From contig JAJPIM010000026.1 of NCBI GenBank assembly GCA_021324775.1, positions 62,001 through 126,000 of the forward strand: a DNA stretch of 64,000 nucleotides, read 5' to 3'. Under the pieces are notes generated by a model. That model was not told the DNA's origin, did not search any database, and saw only the letters and a program-made list of their open reading frames with translations. Position 1 is the stretch's first letter. Each line of letters begins with the position of its first letter. Shown here piece after piece: positions 35,416-44,356 of the stretch. The position numbers and the translations under genes were made by a program. This DNA comes from Gemmatimonadota bacterium (lineage in GTDB: Bacteria; Gemmatimonadota; Gemmatimonadetes; Gemmatimonadales; Gemmatimonadaceae).

Positions 35416-36055
35416 GACCGTTGGACTTGGCGCGGATATGGACCACGGCCCGGGATTCGAGCGCCTCGACGGCGGGTGCCATCAACCTCTCGATCTCTCG
35501 CAAGCGCTCGGACGCCGAACGCGAGGCGAGGAGCCGCTGGCGAGCACTGGGGTCCATATCGATCACCGCCGCGATCGCAAACGCGAGCATGCCGGGATCC
35601 TCAGGCAGGTCGGGGAGGGCATCACTGTCATCGGCGAGACTGCGTGCCGCGGTGCCGACGCGCACGAACAGCGCGCGCACCGTATCGGCGAGGGGTGCGA
35701 GCGATCCCGCAGCCTCCGGCACATCGCCGACCTCGGTCACACGGCCCACATGGTACGGCATGCCGGTGTCTTCGAAGCGTTCCAGTGCGAAGCGTCCCGT
35801 GCCGATGACCAGAATGTTGGACCGTCCATCCGGCAGCATCTCCGCGCGCTCGACTCGCGCGATGCACCCGACCTGTCCGGGCGGAATATGCCGCTCGGCG
35901 GTATCGTCGGGACGGTACAGGATCCCGAACCGCCGGTCGCCCGCGAGGCAATCCGCCAGCATGCGGCGATACCGTGGCTCGATGATGTGCAGCGGGAGGT
36001 GCACGCCGGGGAAGAGCACGAGGCGCAGCGGGAACAGCGGGAGTTCCGAGACCAC
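35387..36055 (-). CDS. Lon N-terminal (LON substrate-binding) domain protein
   Basis: This 222-residue protein is made of only the LON/PUA-like domain without the AAA+ or protease parts. It starts ELPLFPLRLVLFPGVHLPLHIIEPRYRRML, read here as the family opening, and has GCIARVERAEMLPDGRSNILVIGTGRF. Such stand-alone proteins are common, but their role is poorly defined; peptide or substrate binding is inferred. It overlaps the 5' end of GlcD by 29 bases and starts 12 bases after the large glycosyltransferase gene. Confidence 0.88.
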   Translation of the reverse strand: MVSELPLFPLRLVLFPGVHLPLHIIEPRYRRMLADCLAGDRRFGILYRPDDTAERHIPPGQVGCIARVERAEMLPDGRSNILVIGTGRFALERFEDTGMPYHVGRVTEVGDVPEAAGSLAPLADTVRALFVRVGTAARSLADDSDALPDLPEDPGMLAFAIAAVIDMDPSARQRLLASRSASERLREIERLMAPAVEALESRAVVHIRAKSNGHGPQPQSSG

Positions 36056-36067
36056 GTCACCTCCGGG

Positions 36068-39000
36068 TTACGACGCGACTGGCAGGCGCACCGTCGCTTT
36101 TCGCTCGAGTTGGCCCCACCCGACGCCGCGTCCCTGGAACGCGGCCTTGAATGAGCGCACCACCACCCAGTACATGAGCTGCCGGTACGCGAAGCGCTGG
36201 ATCAGGATGAGCCACGTGAGGGACTTGTCTTCCCCGGGCTCCATGAGGAAGGCGAGCGCCGCGGCCAGCCAGTCCACGAACAGGAACACCGCGTAGTATG
36301 TAAACACATGCGCCAGGCTCGTGAGCGCATAGGTCGTCCCGTGTTGATACCGGGTCAGGACGATGGACAACAGACTGTAGGCGAACATCAGATCCGCCAG
36401 CGGCGAGATCGCGGGGAGCAGCAATTGGAACAGCCACGTGTTGGGCAGGGCCGCCCAGCCGAGCGATCCATAGCGCGCCCGGAAGAGCGTGGCCCGGTAT
36501 TTCCACGCGCACTGGAGCGTCCCGAACGACCAGCGGAACCGCTGCTTGGTGAGGGCGCGAAAGGTGTCCGGCGCCTCCGTATAGCCGATCGCGCCGTCGG
36601 CGTACGCGATCGAGTGTCCGGCCTGCCGGATGCTGAGCGTGAGGTCCTGATCCTCGGCCAGCGTGTCGTTGCGGAACCCGCCGGCGGTTTCCACGAGCGA
36701 CTTTCGCCACGCCCCGACCGCGCCGGGCACGACCGTGATACCGTTCAGCATCGAGAACGCGCGCCGGTCCAGGTTCTGGCTGGTGACGTATTCGAGCGCC
36801 TGCCACCGCGTGACGAGATTGACGCGATTGCCCACCTTGGCGTTCCCGGCAACGGCGCCGACGCGGGCGTTGGCGAGCGGCTCGACCAGCTCGGCGATCG
36901 TGTCGGCGGCGAAGATCGTGTCGGCGTCGAGCGCGATGATGATCTCATATCGTGCGCGCGACAGCCCGGCATTGAGGGCGCTCGCCTTTCCGCCGTTCTC
37001 CTTGCGATACACCGAGACGGTGCGTGAATCCGCATAACTCTCGCGGACGATCTGATACGTGTTGTCCGCCGACCCGTCGTCGACGACGATGATTTCAATC
37101 GGACCATCGTAGCGCTGGGCCACCAGGCTCGCGATCGTCTTGAGGATGACCTTTCCTTCGTTGTACGCGGGAATGATGACCGTGACGGGCGGGGCGAACC
37201 GCGTGGGCACTCCGCGCCGCTGATGGCGCATGAGGCGCTGCAGGATGGCGAGCGGGGCGATGAGGAAGAGCCGTCCGATGCCGAGGACGACGGCCGCCAT
37301 GAAGATCCAGTACAGTGCGAGCTCGCCGATGCCCAGGGCGGCCCAGCCGGCGAGCCGCGCGACGCGGCTGGCCTCGTTGACCGTCGCCAGCGGCGGCATG
37401 GCGTCCTGACGGGAGATCCCGACGAGCTGAGACAGGAGGACGAGCGTGTCACCGCGGGCGCGGAGCGAATCGATGATCGCGCCCAGTGCCGCCACCGTGT
37501 GCGCCCGGTCGCCGCCGCCGTCGTGCAGCAGCACCACGTTGCCCGTGTCGCGGCCGGACATCGTGAGCTTGATGATCGAGTCGACCGGGATGCGCTGCCA
37601 GTCCTCGGAGTCGTCGCGCAGGCCCACGGTATAGTAGCCTTTGCGCGTGGCGATCCCGACCGGCTCGAGTTCATCCGGCGTGGTCGGTGATGCATCCCCG
37701 AAGTACGGCGGGCGGAAGAACGCCGTGCGGTGGTCGAGCACCGATTCGATGAGGCTCTCGTTGGCGTCGAGCTCGAATCGCGTCCGCTGGTCCGACACCA
37801 GAGCGAGATTCGGATGCGAGTAGGTATGATTCCCGATCTCGTGCCCTTCGTCGTAGATGCGGCGCGTCAGCAGGATGTGCGTGTCGACATTCTCGCCGAC
37901 GACGAAGAACGTGGCGGGCGCGTGCCGTGCGCGGAGCGTGTCGAGGATCATGGGCGTCCACGTTCCGTCCGGCCCATCGTCGAACGTGAGCGCGACCTCG
38001 TGCTCGCGCTGTCCGTAGCGGTCCACGACGTAGGGTGTCGAGTACGCGGTCAGTGAGTCGCGATCGATCAGACCCGACGCGGGGTCGACACCGACGAGGC
38101 GGCGGCCGGAATTGGGCCAATCCCGGATCCGGAGGATGTCGCCGCCGCTGTCCGGCTTCTCGCCTTTGCGGCAACCGGCTCCGCCCGCGCACACCACATC
38201 ATTGATGAACTCCACATCGTAGCCGGGCGGCACGACCTGGAGGCTGTCCGGCTGGCCATCGAGGCCACTGCGCCCCAGCACGGACCACAGCGACGCGTCT
38301 TCCTCACCGAGCCGCCAGATGGCCTCGCCGGCGACGCCCAACTCGCGACCGACCCGCAACTCGTTGTACGCGGTCACGCCGTCGAGGTACCAGACGACGT
38401 GGTCCACCGAATCCGGATCGGTCCACGCGACATAGGGATTGAGCGCGATGGGGTCGAAGTGGATCGGCGCGTGGTGGTCGCGCGCCGCCTGCATCGTTTC
38501 CTGGAACGTCATCGCTTCGGGCGGGCTGCCGTCGTCGTGCCAGTCGTATCCGTATGCCCCGACCATGAAGATCACCTTCTCGCGCGGCACCGCCGCCACG
38601 ATGTCGCGGGCGCGATCGGTGTAGAACTGCTGGCTCGCGACGGGTCCTGGTGCGCCGCCGCCGTAATGCTCGTCGAACAGCATGGCGATGACGTAGTCCG
38701 TTACAGCTGCGATCCGCTGTAGCTCGCGCGTCGTGGTGTAGGACGGCACCGCGGCGGTGACGATGCGCTTGAGGGGGTTGAGGGCCACGCGGAGTGCCGC
38801 GGCGAACTGCAGGGCCGAGCCGCGCAGGTCCTCCGGGATGTCCTCGAAGTCGATCGTGACGCCGGCGAGCGAGTCGCGCACCACTTCGTCCCGGAGTTGT
38901 CCGACGGCGCGGGCACGCGCCTCCGGCGAGCGCAGGAACGTGCGCAGCGCGGCCACGTTGAACCGCTTCGCGGTCGGTCCGGTCGTCCGGCGGTCGAAAT

Positions 39001-39562
39001 TGCTGACCATGAGCAGAATCGCCGGTGGCGTCTGCACCCCTGGTTTGCGGACAACGTCGAAGACCCGGCGGTTGATCTCGAAATCGATCGAGTCGCCAGC
39101 AGGCGCCAGGAACGACCATTCGCACACCACCCAGTCGAGATCGTCGATGTGCTGGATCAGCGAGGCCAGCGAGTTGTCGGCCCAGTTGACAAAAAATCCC
39201 GCTACGATCGGGTTTGCCGGCGTGCCGCGCCGCGCGATGAGGGCGCTCCCCCCGGGGGGTGCATGGCGTCCGTGTCTCGCGGGCGGCGCCGGGCGGAAAG
39301 CGTGCGCGAGGCTCCGGCGGATGGCGAGGCGTTCGCGCTGGTCGCGCGTGAACGCCACCGGCGGCAACAGCTTATGATCGATGGGCAGCGCCGGCACGAG
39401 GGGTGGAATCGCCACGCCGACGATGAGCAGCGCCGCCAGCGCCATGGTGACCGCGCCCACGACGATCCACAGCCGGCGCCATCCGCGGGCTCTCCTGCCG
39501 AGCGGATCGAGAAAGACCGGCTGCGACGGCGTGTGTGTTGGAACGGGCGGGGGCGTAGGCAT
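36068..39562 (-). CDS. Trimodular polysaccharide synthase: GH18-like + NodB deacetylase + GT2 glycosyltransferase
   Basis: This single 1164-residue chain has several parts. A signal anchor lies at about 31-53. A GH18-like hydrolase domain (115-470) has catalytic-type GVTIDFED at 234-241. A CE4 deacetylase follows, with TFDDGPDG at 525, HTYSHP at 579 and RPPYFGD at 617. After a membrane segment (about 745-775) comes a processive GT2 domain with DDGSAD at 828, ALDAD at 877, EDQD at 970 and QRFRW at 1007. Three or four C-terminal membrane helices close it. It should polymerise, export and trim or deacetylate a beta-linked, probably N-acetylglucosamine-based exopolysaccharide. The hydrolase and esterase would face outward and the GT2 inward. 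Confidence 0.9.
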   Translation of the reverse strand: MPTPPPVPTHTPSQPVFLDPLGRRARGWRRLWIVVGAVTMALAALLIVGVAIPPLVPALPIDHKLLPPVAFTRDQRERLAIRRSLAHAFRPAPPARHGRHAPPGGSALIARRGTPANPIVAGFFVNWADNSLASLIQHIDDLDWVVCEWSFLAPAGDSIDFEINRRVFDVVRKPGVQTPPAILLMVSNFDRRTTGPTAKRFNVAALRTFLRSPEARARAVGQLRDEVVRDSLAGVTIDFEDIPEDLRGSALQFAAALRVALNPLKRIVTAAVPSYTTTRELQRIAAVTDYVIAMLFDEHYGGGAPGPVASQQFYTDRARDIVAAVPREKVIFMVGAYGYDWHDDGSPPEAMTFQETMQAARDHHAPIHFDPIALNPYVAWTDPDSVDHVVWYLDGVTAYNELRVGRELGVAGEAIWRLGEEDASLWSVLGRSGLDGQPDSLQVVPPGYDVEFINDVVCAGGAGCRKGEKPDSGGDILRIRDWPNSGRRLVGVDPASGLIDRDSLTAYSTPYVVDRYGQREHEVALTFDDGPDGTWTPMILDTLRARHAPATFFVVGENVDTHILLTRRIYDEGHEIGNHTYSHPNLALVSDQRTRFELDANESLIESVLDHRTAFFRPPYFGDASPTTPDELEPVGIATRKGYYTVGLRDDSEDWQRIPVDSIIKLTMSGRDTGNVVLLHDGGGDRAHTVAALGAIIDSLRARGDTLVLLSQLVGISRQDAMPPLATVNEASRVARLAGWAALGIGELALYWIFMAAVVLGIGRLFLIAPLAILQRLMRHQRRGVPTRFAPPVTVIIPAYNEGKVILKTIASLVAQRYDGPIEIIVVDDGSADNTYQIVRESYADSRTVSVYRKENGGKASALNAGLSRARYEIIIALDADTIFAADTIAELVEPLANARVGAVAGNAKVGNRVNLVTRWQALEYVTSQNLDRRAFSMLNGITVVPGAVGAWRKSLVETAGGFRNDTLAEDQDLTLSIRQAGHSIAYADGAIGYTEAPDTFRALTKQRFRWSFGTLQCAWKYRATLFRARYGSLGWAALPNTWLFQLLLPAISPLADLMFAYSLLSIVLTRYQHGTTYALTSLAHVFTYYAVFLFVDWLAAALAFLMEPGEDKSLTWLILIQRFAYRQLMYWVVVRSFKAAFQGRGVGWGQLERKATVRLPVAS

Positions 39563-39702
39563 GAGGGCGATACGGCCTCGAGACGGAACACGGCCGGGCG
39601 GCGGATAGCGAGCGTGCGGTCACCGTGCAGGTCGCAAAATTTAACGCACCCGGCTGCCTGCCGTACTGGACCGCTGGGCTAACGCCTCATTTGGCGGGCG
39701 GC

Positions 39703-39723
39703 GGGCGCACGATGGCAGCGCCC
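39703..39723 (-). terminator. Possible terminator of the sigma factor-receiver operon
   Basis: GGGCGC (39703-39708) pairs with GCGCCC (39718-39723) across nine bases. It lies about 30 bases after the receiver stop and before the next gene on the same strand. There is no U-tract. Confidence 0.35.
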
Positions 39724-39754
39724 TTGTCCACGCGCCTCTCGGGTCGCGCAGTGC

Positions 39755-40159
39755 TCAGGCGGCCTCGACGATGCGATGCACCAGCGACCGCAACTCGGAG
39801 AGCTCGAAGGGTTTCTGAAGAACGGGGCACGAGGTGCGGCGCACGAAGTCGGCGGCCTCTTCGGACACGGTGTCGCCGGTCGCGACGATCAGGCGGCGCA
39901 GCAGTGCGGGGCGTTCGGCCTTCAGTCGCTCGTGCAGCTCCGAGCCCGAGCATCCGGGCATCCGGAGGTCGCAGATGATCAAGTCGAAGTGCGGCGCAGG
40001 TCCCGTGGCCGGGATCAGCCTCTCGAGTGCCTTGCGCCCGTCGGTGGCTTCCTCGACCTGCCAGCCTTCGCGAGCGAGGCACCGCCGCAGTGCCATACGG
40101 ATCGAGGGCTCGTCGTCAATGACGAGCGCGACCTGCCTGGCGGGAGCCGCGTCAGGCAG
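39755..40159 (-). CDS. Single-domain response regulator, 3' partner of the sigma factor gene
   Basis: This CheY-like receiver has VIDDEPS, phosphoacceptor Asp in ICDLRMPG, Thr in IVATGD and Lys in LQKPFELSEL, so phosphorylation should be intact. There is no output domain. The start is unusual. The only in-frame ATG/GTG/TTG upstream of the fold is a GTG at 40252, which puts 101 bases inside the sigma gene and adds a non-homologous extension. The alternative is a CTG at 40159 overlapping the sigma stop, giving 134 residues, the normal length. I show the latter. Its partner kinase is unknown; coupling suggests control of, or with, the sigma factor. Confidence 0.78.
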   Translation of the reverse strand: MPDAAPARQVALVIDDEPSIRMALRRCLAREGWQVEEATDGRKALERLIPATGPAPHFDLIICDLRMPGCSGSELHERLKAERPALLRRLIVATGDTVSEEAADFVRRTSCPVLQKPFELSELRSLVHRIVEAA

Positions 40160-41042
40160 CCCAGAACCCCGCGAGCGCGGATCCGTCGGGTGATTCGCGC
40201 AGCTTCTCGAATGCGCGCTCGCGGATCTGGCGGATCCGCTCCCGCGTGACACCGAGCAACGCGCCGATCTTCTCGAGCGTCATCGCCTCGGAGCCTTCCT
40301 CGAGGCCGTAGTACAGATAGAGAATCTTGCGCTCGCGGGGCGTCAGATACTTCCGGAACACGCGATCGATGAACTCGCGCATCAACTTGAAGTCGGTGAC
40401 ATCCTCGATCTCACCGCCATCCACGCCCGCGAATCGCTCGCCGAGCGTGCACGCTTCACGATCCGCGCGATCGATCGGCGCATCGAGCGAAATTTCCGTG
40501 GACGACATCTGGCGGGAGGACCGGACCTGCTCCGGCGTCTCCTCGATCAGCCGGCCGATCTCGTGATCCGTGGGATCCCGCTTGAGCACTTGCGCGAGCA
40601 CCGTCTCGGCGCGCGCCAGCTTGATGAGTTGCGAGTTCTGATTGAGCGGGATGCGGACGGACCGTGTCTGTTCGGCGAGCGCCTTGAGGACGGCCTGCCG
40701 GACCCACCACACGGCGTACGAGATGAACTTCACGCCCTGATCGGGATCGAACTTGCGCACGGCTTTGAGCAGTCCTTCGTTGCCGATGGCCACGAGCTCG
40801 CTCAGATCGAGACCGTGTCCCTGATATTTCTTGACGTAGGAAATGACGAAGCGGAGGTTCGCGGTGACGAGCCGCTCGGCGGCCAGCTCATCGCCGCGCT
40901 GCGCGCGCCGGGCGAGCCGCCGCTCTTCTTCGGCGTCCTGGATCAGTGGGAGCTTTTGTATGTCCTGCAAGTACTGATCGAAAGCGGTCGAGGGCGAGTT
41001 GCGGAAGTATCCCTTGGACCTGCTCTCGGTCGCTTGCTGCAT
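40152..41042 (-). CDS. Short RpoD-like sigma-70 factor (Bacteroidetes-type)
   Basis: The 296-residue sigma factor has region 1.2 (FDQYLQDIQKLPLI), region 2 (LRFVISYVKKY, NEGLLKAVRKFDPDQGVKF, YAVWWVRQAVLKALAEQ), region 3 (RSVRIPLNQ) and region 4 (LTPRERKILYLYYG, TLEKIGALLGVTRERIRQI). Region 1.1 and the non-conserved insert are absent, as in the ~287-residue housekeeping RpoD of Bacteroidetes. It may therefore be the primary sigma factor or a close group-2 paralogue. A strong promoter lies 146-174 bases upstream. The stop is shared with the start region of a receiver gene. Confidence 0.9.
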   Translation of the reverse strand: MQQATESRSKGYFRNSPSTAFDQYLQDIQKLPLIQDAEEERRLARRAQRGDELAAERLVTANLRFVISYVKKYQGHGLDLSELVAIGNEGLLKAVRKFDPDQGVKFISYAVWWVRQAVLKALAEQTRSVRIPLNQNSQLIKLARAETVLAQVLKRDPTDHEIGRLIEETPEQVRSSRQMSSTEISLDAPIDRADREACTLGERFAGVDGGEIEDVTDFKLMREFIDRVFRKYLTPRERKILYLYYGLEEGSEAMTLEKIGALLGVTRERIRQIRERAFEKLRESPDGSALAGFWAA

Positions 41043-41154
41043 ACACGCCCCTTAGCAGAGAGTCACGATCGTCGTTCGGACGCGCGGCCCGCGGGTGATC
41101 TGGCGGGAGGAGCGAATGGCCGGCGTCCACGAATCGCGGCCATGCCTAGTTGAG

Positions 41155-41188
41155 TGCGGCGGAGAGCCGCTCCCTTTGAGCCGCCGCA
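41155..41188 (-). promoter_or_regulatory. Hairpin at the 5' end of the sigma transcript
   Basis: TGCGGCGG (minus strand, 41188-41181) pairs with CCGCCGCA (41162-41155) around an 18-base loop that contains AAAGGGAG. It begins at the promoter -10, so it would form the very start of the mRNA leader. Confidence 0.45.
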
Positions 41189-41216
41189 GTGTAACAACGT
41201 GAACAGATGGCGTCAA
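41188..41216 (-). promoter_or_regulatory. Sigma-70 promoter for the sigma factor gene
   Basis: On the minus strand TTGACG (41216-41211) and TACACT (41193-41188) are separated by exactly 17 bases. This is one of the best promoter matches in the window. The predicted start near 41181 gives a leader of about 140 bases. Confidence 0.7.
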
Positions 41217-41457
41217 CAGCCAAAACCTGTGCCGAGCATCGCCGAGCATCATCGTTGCGCGCCTCGCGTACAGAGGGAGGGGAGCGCCGCGAGCGCGCGA
41301 TGCCGGCGTATTGCACCCGAGTGCGCCGTCGCAAACGAGCGGGCCAATTGTAACGACGCGAGACCGGAAATCGTGAATTGGGACACGGGTGGTGTGGCCG
41401 GCTCGCCGGCAGACGGGGCACACCCGGACCGACCGCCGGAAACGACGCAACTGCCGA

Positions 41458-42555
41458 TCAGGCAAGCGCCTCGCGCACAAACGCATCGGGCAGCGCGATG
41501 GTCCAGCCGGCGCCGGCGCCGGCCATCTCCCCGATCGCGTGGGGGAGCGCGTATTCGACCGTGCCGGCACGGACTTTCTTGTCCGAATGTGTGTGGAGGA
41601 CCAGCACCGGTCCCTCGATCCCGGGCGGTGCGGTCGTGGGGAGACCGGCCCGGTCGAGCGCACTGCACACCTGGTCGGTGATCCCGCACACTGCCGCTCC
41701 CGACAGTTCGGCCAGGCGGCATTCGATCGCCATGCCGATCGCGACCGCTTCCCCATGCAGCACGGTGAACCCGCTCGCCGCTTCCACGGCGTGGCCGATC
41801 GTGTGCCCGAAGTTGAGAATCTTGCGGCGTCCCTGCTCGCGGGCATCGGCGGCGACGATCGCGGACTTGATCGCAATGCTTCCGGCGATCAGCGCTTCCA
41901 TCTCGGAGCTGGTGGCGCCGCCCGCCTCCAGAAGAACTGGCAGGTCCGACTCGACACGCGCGAAGTACGCGGCGTCGGCGATTACGCCGTGCTTGATCCC
42001 TTCCGCCAAACCCGCGCGCAGCTCCCGCGGCGGCAACGTCGCCAGCACCGCGGGGTCGACCACCACCGCGGCCGGCGGATGAAACGCACCGACGAGATTT
42101 TTTCCGGCAGGCGTGTCGACCGCGGTCTTGCCGCCGATCGCCGCATCGATCATCGCGAGCAACGTGGTCGGCACCTGGATCACGGGAATGCCGCGCATGT
42201 ATGTCGCGGCGACGAATCCCGCCATGTCGCCGGCGACGCCGCCGCCGAGCGCGATGACCGTCGTGTCGCGTCCGCAGCCGAGCGCCAGCATCTCATCGGT
42301 GAGCCGCGCCCATGTCTCGCGTGTCTTGGCGGCCTCGCCGTGCGGCATGACGAGCACGCTGGCCGTGCGCCGCGGCCCGAATGACGCGACGACCCGCGCC
42401 GCGTAGAGCGGTGCCACGTGGTCATCGGTGATGACGACGTACCGGTGGGCGGGAGCGGCCGTCTCGGCCCGCGCGCCGAGCGTATCCAGCGCGCCCGAAG
42501 CCACCGTGATCCCGGGATCGGCCATCACGGCCGCCGGCGATCCGGCAGCTACCAC
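41458..42555 (-). CDS. aroB: 3-Dehydroquinate synthase AroB
   Basis: The second enzyme of the shikimate pathway, NAD+- and zinc-dependent. It is 365 residues from a GTG at 42555, which has GGAGAGG just upstream and overlaps the adenosyltransferase stop region. An ATG at 42525 is the alternative. Motifs: ALGGGVAGDMAGFVAATYMRG, QVPTTLLAMIDAAIGGKTAVD split by the NAD fold, GLAEGIKHGVI, and zinc-ligand histidines in NFGHTIGHAVE and LHGEAVAIGM. It is coupled to the upstream cobalamin gene. Confidence 0.93.
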   Translation of the reverse strand: MVAAGSPAAVMADPGITVASGALDTLGARAETAAPAHRYVVITDDHVAPLYAARVVASFGPRRTASVLVMPHGEAAKTRETWARLTDEMLALGCGRDTTVIALGGGVAGDMAGFVAATYMRGIPVIQVPTTLLAMIDAAIGGKTAVDTPAGKNLVGAFHPPAAVVVDPAVLATLPPRELRAGLAEGIKHGVIADAAYFARVESDLPVLLEAGGATSSEMEALIAGSIAIKSAIVAADAREQGRRKILNFGHTIGHAVEAASGFTVLHGEAVAIGMAIECRLAELSGAAVCGITDQVCSALDRAGLPTTAPPGIEGPVLVLHTHSDKKVRAGTVEYALPHAIGEMAGAGAGWTIALPDAFVREALA

Positions 42556-43094
42556 GTGACCTCTCCAGCGCCTACGCGATGCGACGCTACCCGGGCGAGC
42601 ACGAAGAGCAGATCCGAGAGGCGATTGAGGTAGATGCTGACGAGAGGAGGGAGCTCCACCGTCCGGGAGAGCTGCACGACGCGGCGCTCGGCGCGGCGGC
42701 ACACCGTCCGGGCGACGTGCAGCGCGGCGGACTTCGGGGTGCCGCCCGGCAGGATGAACGCGGTGAGCGGCGGCAGCTCGCTCTCGCCGGCGTCGATTGC
42801 GTGCTCGAGCTGCGCGATGCGGCCGGCGTCGATCCGCGCCTTGGCGAGATGTTCCTGCATCTTCTCGCGCTTCGGGGTGGCGAGGAGGGCGCCGAGGCTG
42901 AACAGATCGCGCTGGACGGCGACCAGGACCTCATCGATCCGCGGCATGGGATCCGTCGCCCGCGCGAATCCCACGGCGGCATTCAACTCATCCACCTCTC
43001 CGTAGGCCTCGACGCGGAGATCGTCCTTCCCCACCCGCCCGCCGCCGAAGAGACCCGTCTCGCCGGCGTCGCCGGTCCGAGTGTAGATCTTCAT
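42549..43094 (-). CDS. PduO-type cob(I)alamin adenosyltransferase
   Basis: This 181-residue enzyme transfers adenosyl from ATP to cob(I)alamin to make coenzyme B12. The N-terminal ATP-binding motif YTRTGDAGETGLFGG is diagnostic, followed by EAYGEVDELNAAVG, RAERRVVQL and the C-terminal YLNRLSDLLFVLAR helix. Length is normal for the family. It implies at least one adenosylcobalamin-dependent enzyme elsewhere in the genome and fits with the Ni/Co permease at 9151. Confidence 0.93.
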   Translation of the reverse strand: MKIYTRTGDAGETGLFGGGRVGKDDLRVEAYGEVDELNAAVGFARATDPMPRIDEVLVAVQRDLFSLGALLATPKREKMQEHLAKARIDAGRIAQLEHAIDAGESELPPLTAFILPGGTPKSAALHVARTVCRRAERRVVQLSRTVELPPLVSIYLNRLSDLLFVLARVASHRVGAGEVTW

Positions 43095-43163
43095 ACCGGA
43101 AAGGTAGCGGAACTCGCCCTGACCTTCCTCACCGCCGGCGGACCGCTCCCGGCTCCTGGTCCT

Positions 43164-44270
43164 TTAGTCCTTGCCCAGAACTCGTGCCCACCACGGGGTG
43201 CGTTTGCGCTGGGCGCCGCGGGCCGCGGCTTGCCCAACCGCGAGGCGCTTGGCGGATTTCTTCAGGTTGGAGAACGACGTCTTCTCACCGGAGTGCTTGG
43301 CCGGCTGGAACGTGGTCGGGAACAGCTTCGCCAGATGGTCGTGCAGGCGGTCCGGGGACGGGATCTGTGTCTGGGCCGCGCACCACTCGTCGAGGTCGTG
43401 CCCCATCGCGGCGGCGGTCGGCCGGAGCGCCGGATCCTTGTTGAGCGCCACGGAGATGATCTGCTCGAGCTCCGGGTCGATGCCGGGGATCTTGGCCCGG
43501 ATGTTGGGCGTGGGGTGCACCGCGACCTCGTCGATCGCGAGCTGTGTGATGTCTTCGGTGAACAGCGGTTCGAGCGCCAGCAGCTCGTAGAGCACCACGC
43601 CGACCGCGAAGACATCGCTTCGCGCGTCGACACTGAGTCCCAGGATCTGCTCGGGACTCATGTAGTGCTTCTTGCCCATCAGGAACTGGCGTCCGGCTGC
43701 CGGGTCGATCGATGTGCGCGCCTTGGCGATCCCGAAGTCAGCCAGCTTGATGTGTCCGTCCCAGGAGGCCATCACGTTGCCGGGCGAGACGTCGCGGTGC
43801 ACGATGTCGAGGCGCCGCTTGTCCGGTGCGACGAAGTTGTGGGCGAAATCGAGCGCGCGGCAGACGCGGCTCGCGACGTAGGCCGCGAGGGGCAGCGGGA
43901 TCCGCTGCCCGAGTTCCCAGTGGCGGTCGATCACGAGCCGGAGCGTCGGCCCCTGGATGAACTCCATGGCAATGAAGTACTCGCCCGCGACCTCGCCGAG
44001 TTGGTAGATCTGCACGATGTTGCCGTGCATCAAGTTGGCCGAGAGTTTGGCCTCGTCGATGAAGAGCTGCAGCCACTCTTTCTGCTTCGCGTATTGTGGG
44101 TGGATGACCTTGAGGGCGATGCGCTTGGCGAAGCCCGCGGGACCCAGTTGCTCCGCTTCGTAGACCGTGGCCATGCCGCCGACCGCGATCTTGCGCACGA
44201 GCCGGAACGTGCCCGCGTACTCGATGTAGCGGTCCGCTGCCGTCACCGGCAGGCCAGCGGCTGTCGTCAC
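43164..44270 (-). CDS. Serine/threonine protein kinase (Hanks type, cytoplasmic)
   Basis: This 368-residue kinase has all catalytic motifs: glycine loop KIAVGGMATVYEA, VAIK-like RIALKVI, catalytic loop HRDVSPGNVM, DFGIAKA, and the APE-like MSPEQILG. No membrane segment, PASTA or other sensor domain follows. The C-terminal ~80 residues are basic (SNLKKSAKRLAVGQAAARG) and end WWARVLGKD. I take the GTG at 44270 as the start because the fold begins shortly after and upstream residues are Arg-rich shadow. It is divergent from the ferredoxin reductase gene, 86 bases apart. Confidence 0.9.
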   Translation of the reverse strand: MTTAAGLPVTAADRYIEYAGTFRLVRKIAVGGMATVYEAEQLGPAGFAKRIALKVIHPQYAKQKEWLQLFIDEAKLSANLMHGNIVQIYQLGEVAGEYFIAMEFIQGPTLRLVIDRHWELGQRIPLPLAAYVASRVCRALDFAHNFVAPDKRRLDIVHRDVSPGNVMASWDGHIKLADFGIAKARTSIDPAAGRQFLMGKKHYMSPEQILGLSVDARSDVFAVGVVLYELLALEPLFTEDITQLAIDEVAVHPTPNIRAKIPGIDPELEQIISVALNKDPALRPTAAAMGHDLDEWCAAQTQIPSPDRLHDHLAKLFPTTFQPAKHSGEKTSFSNLKKSAKRLAVGQAAARGAQRKRTPWWARVLGKD

Positions 44271-44356
44271 GTGACCGCCACGGCGGCGCGGCCGCGATCG
44301 CACTCGGACATCCTCGTCACCTTGCCGCTCCCGGCTGCGCCACTGATGTTTGGTGG

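Larger units (their letters stand above)
41043..41457. other. Leader and intergenic region upstream of the sigma gene
   Basis: About 415 bases without a gene between aroB and the sigma gene. It holds the sigma promoter (41188-41216), a hairpin at the predicted transcript start, a ~140-base leader, and a second minus-strand -10-like TACAAT at 41347-41352. The word CGAGCATC is directly repeated near 41235-41255. Confidence 0.5.
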
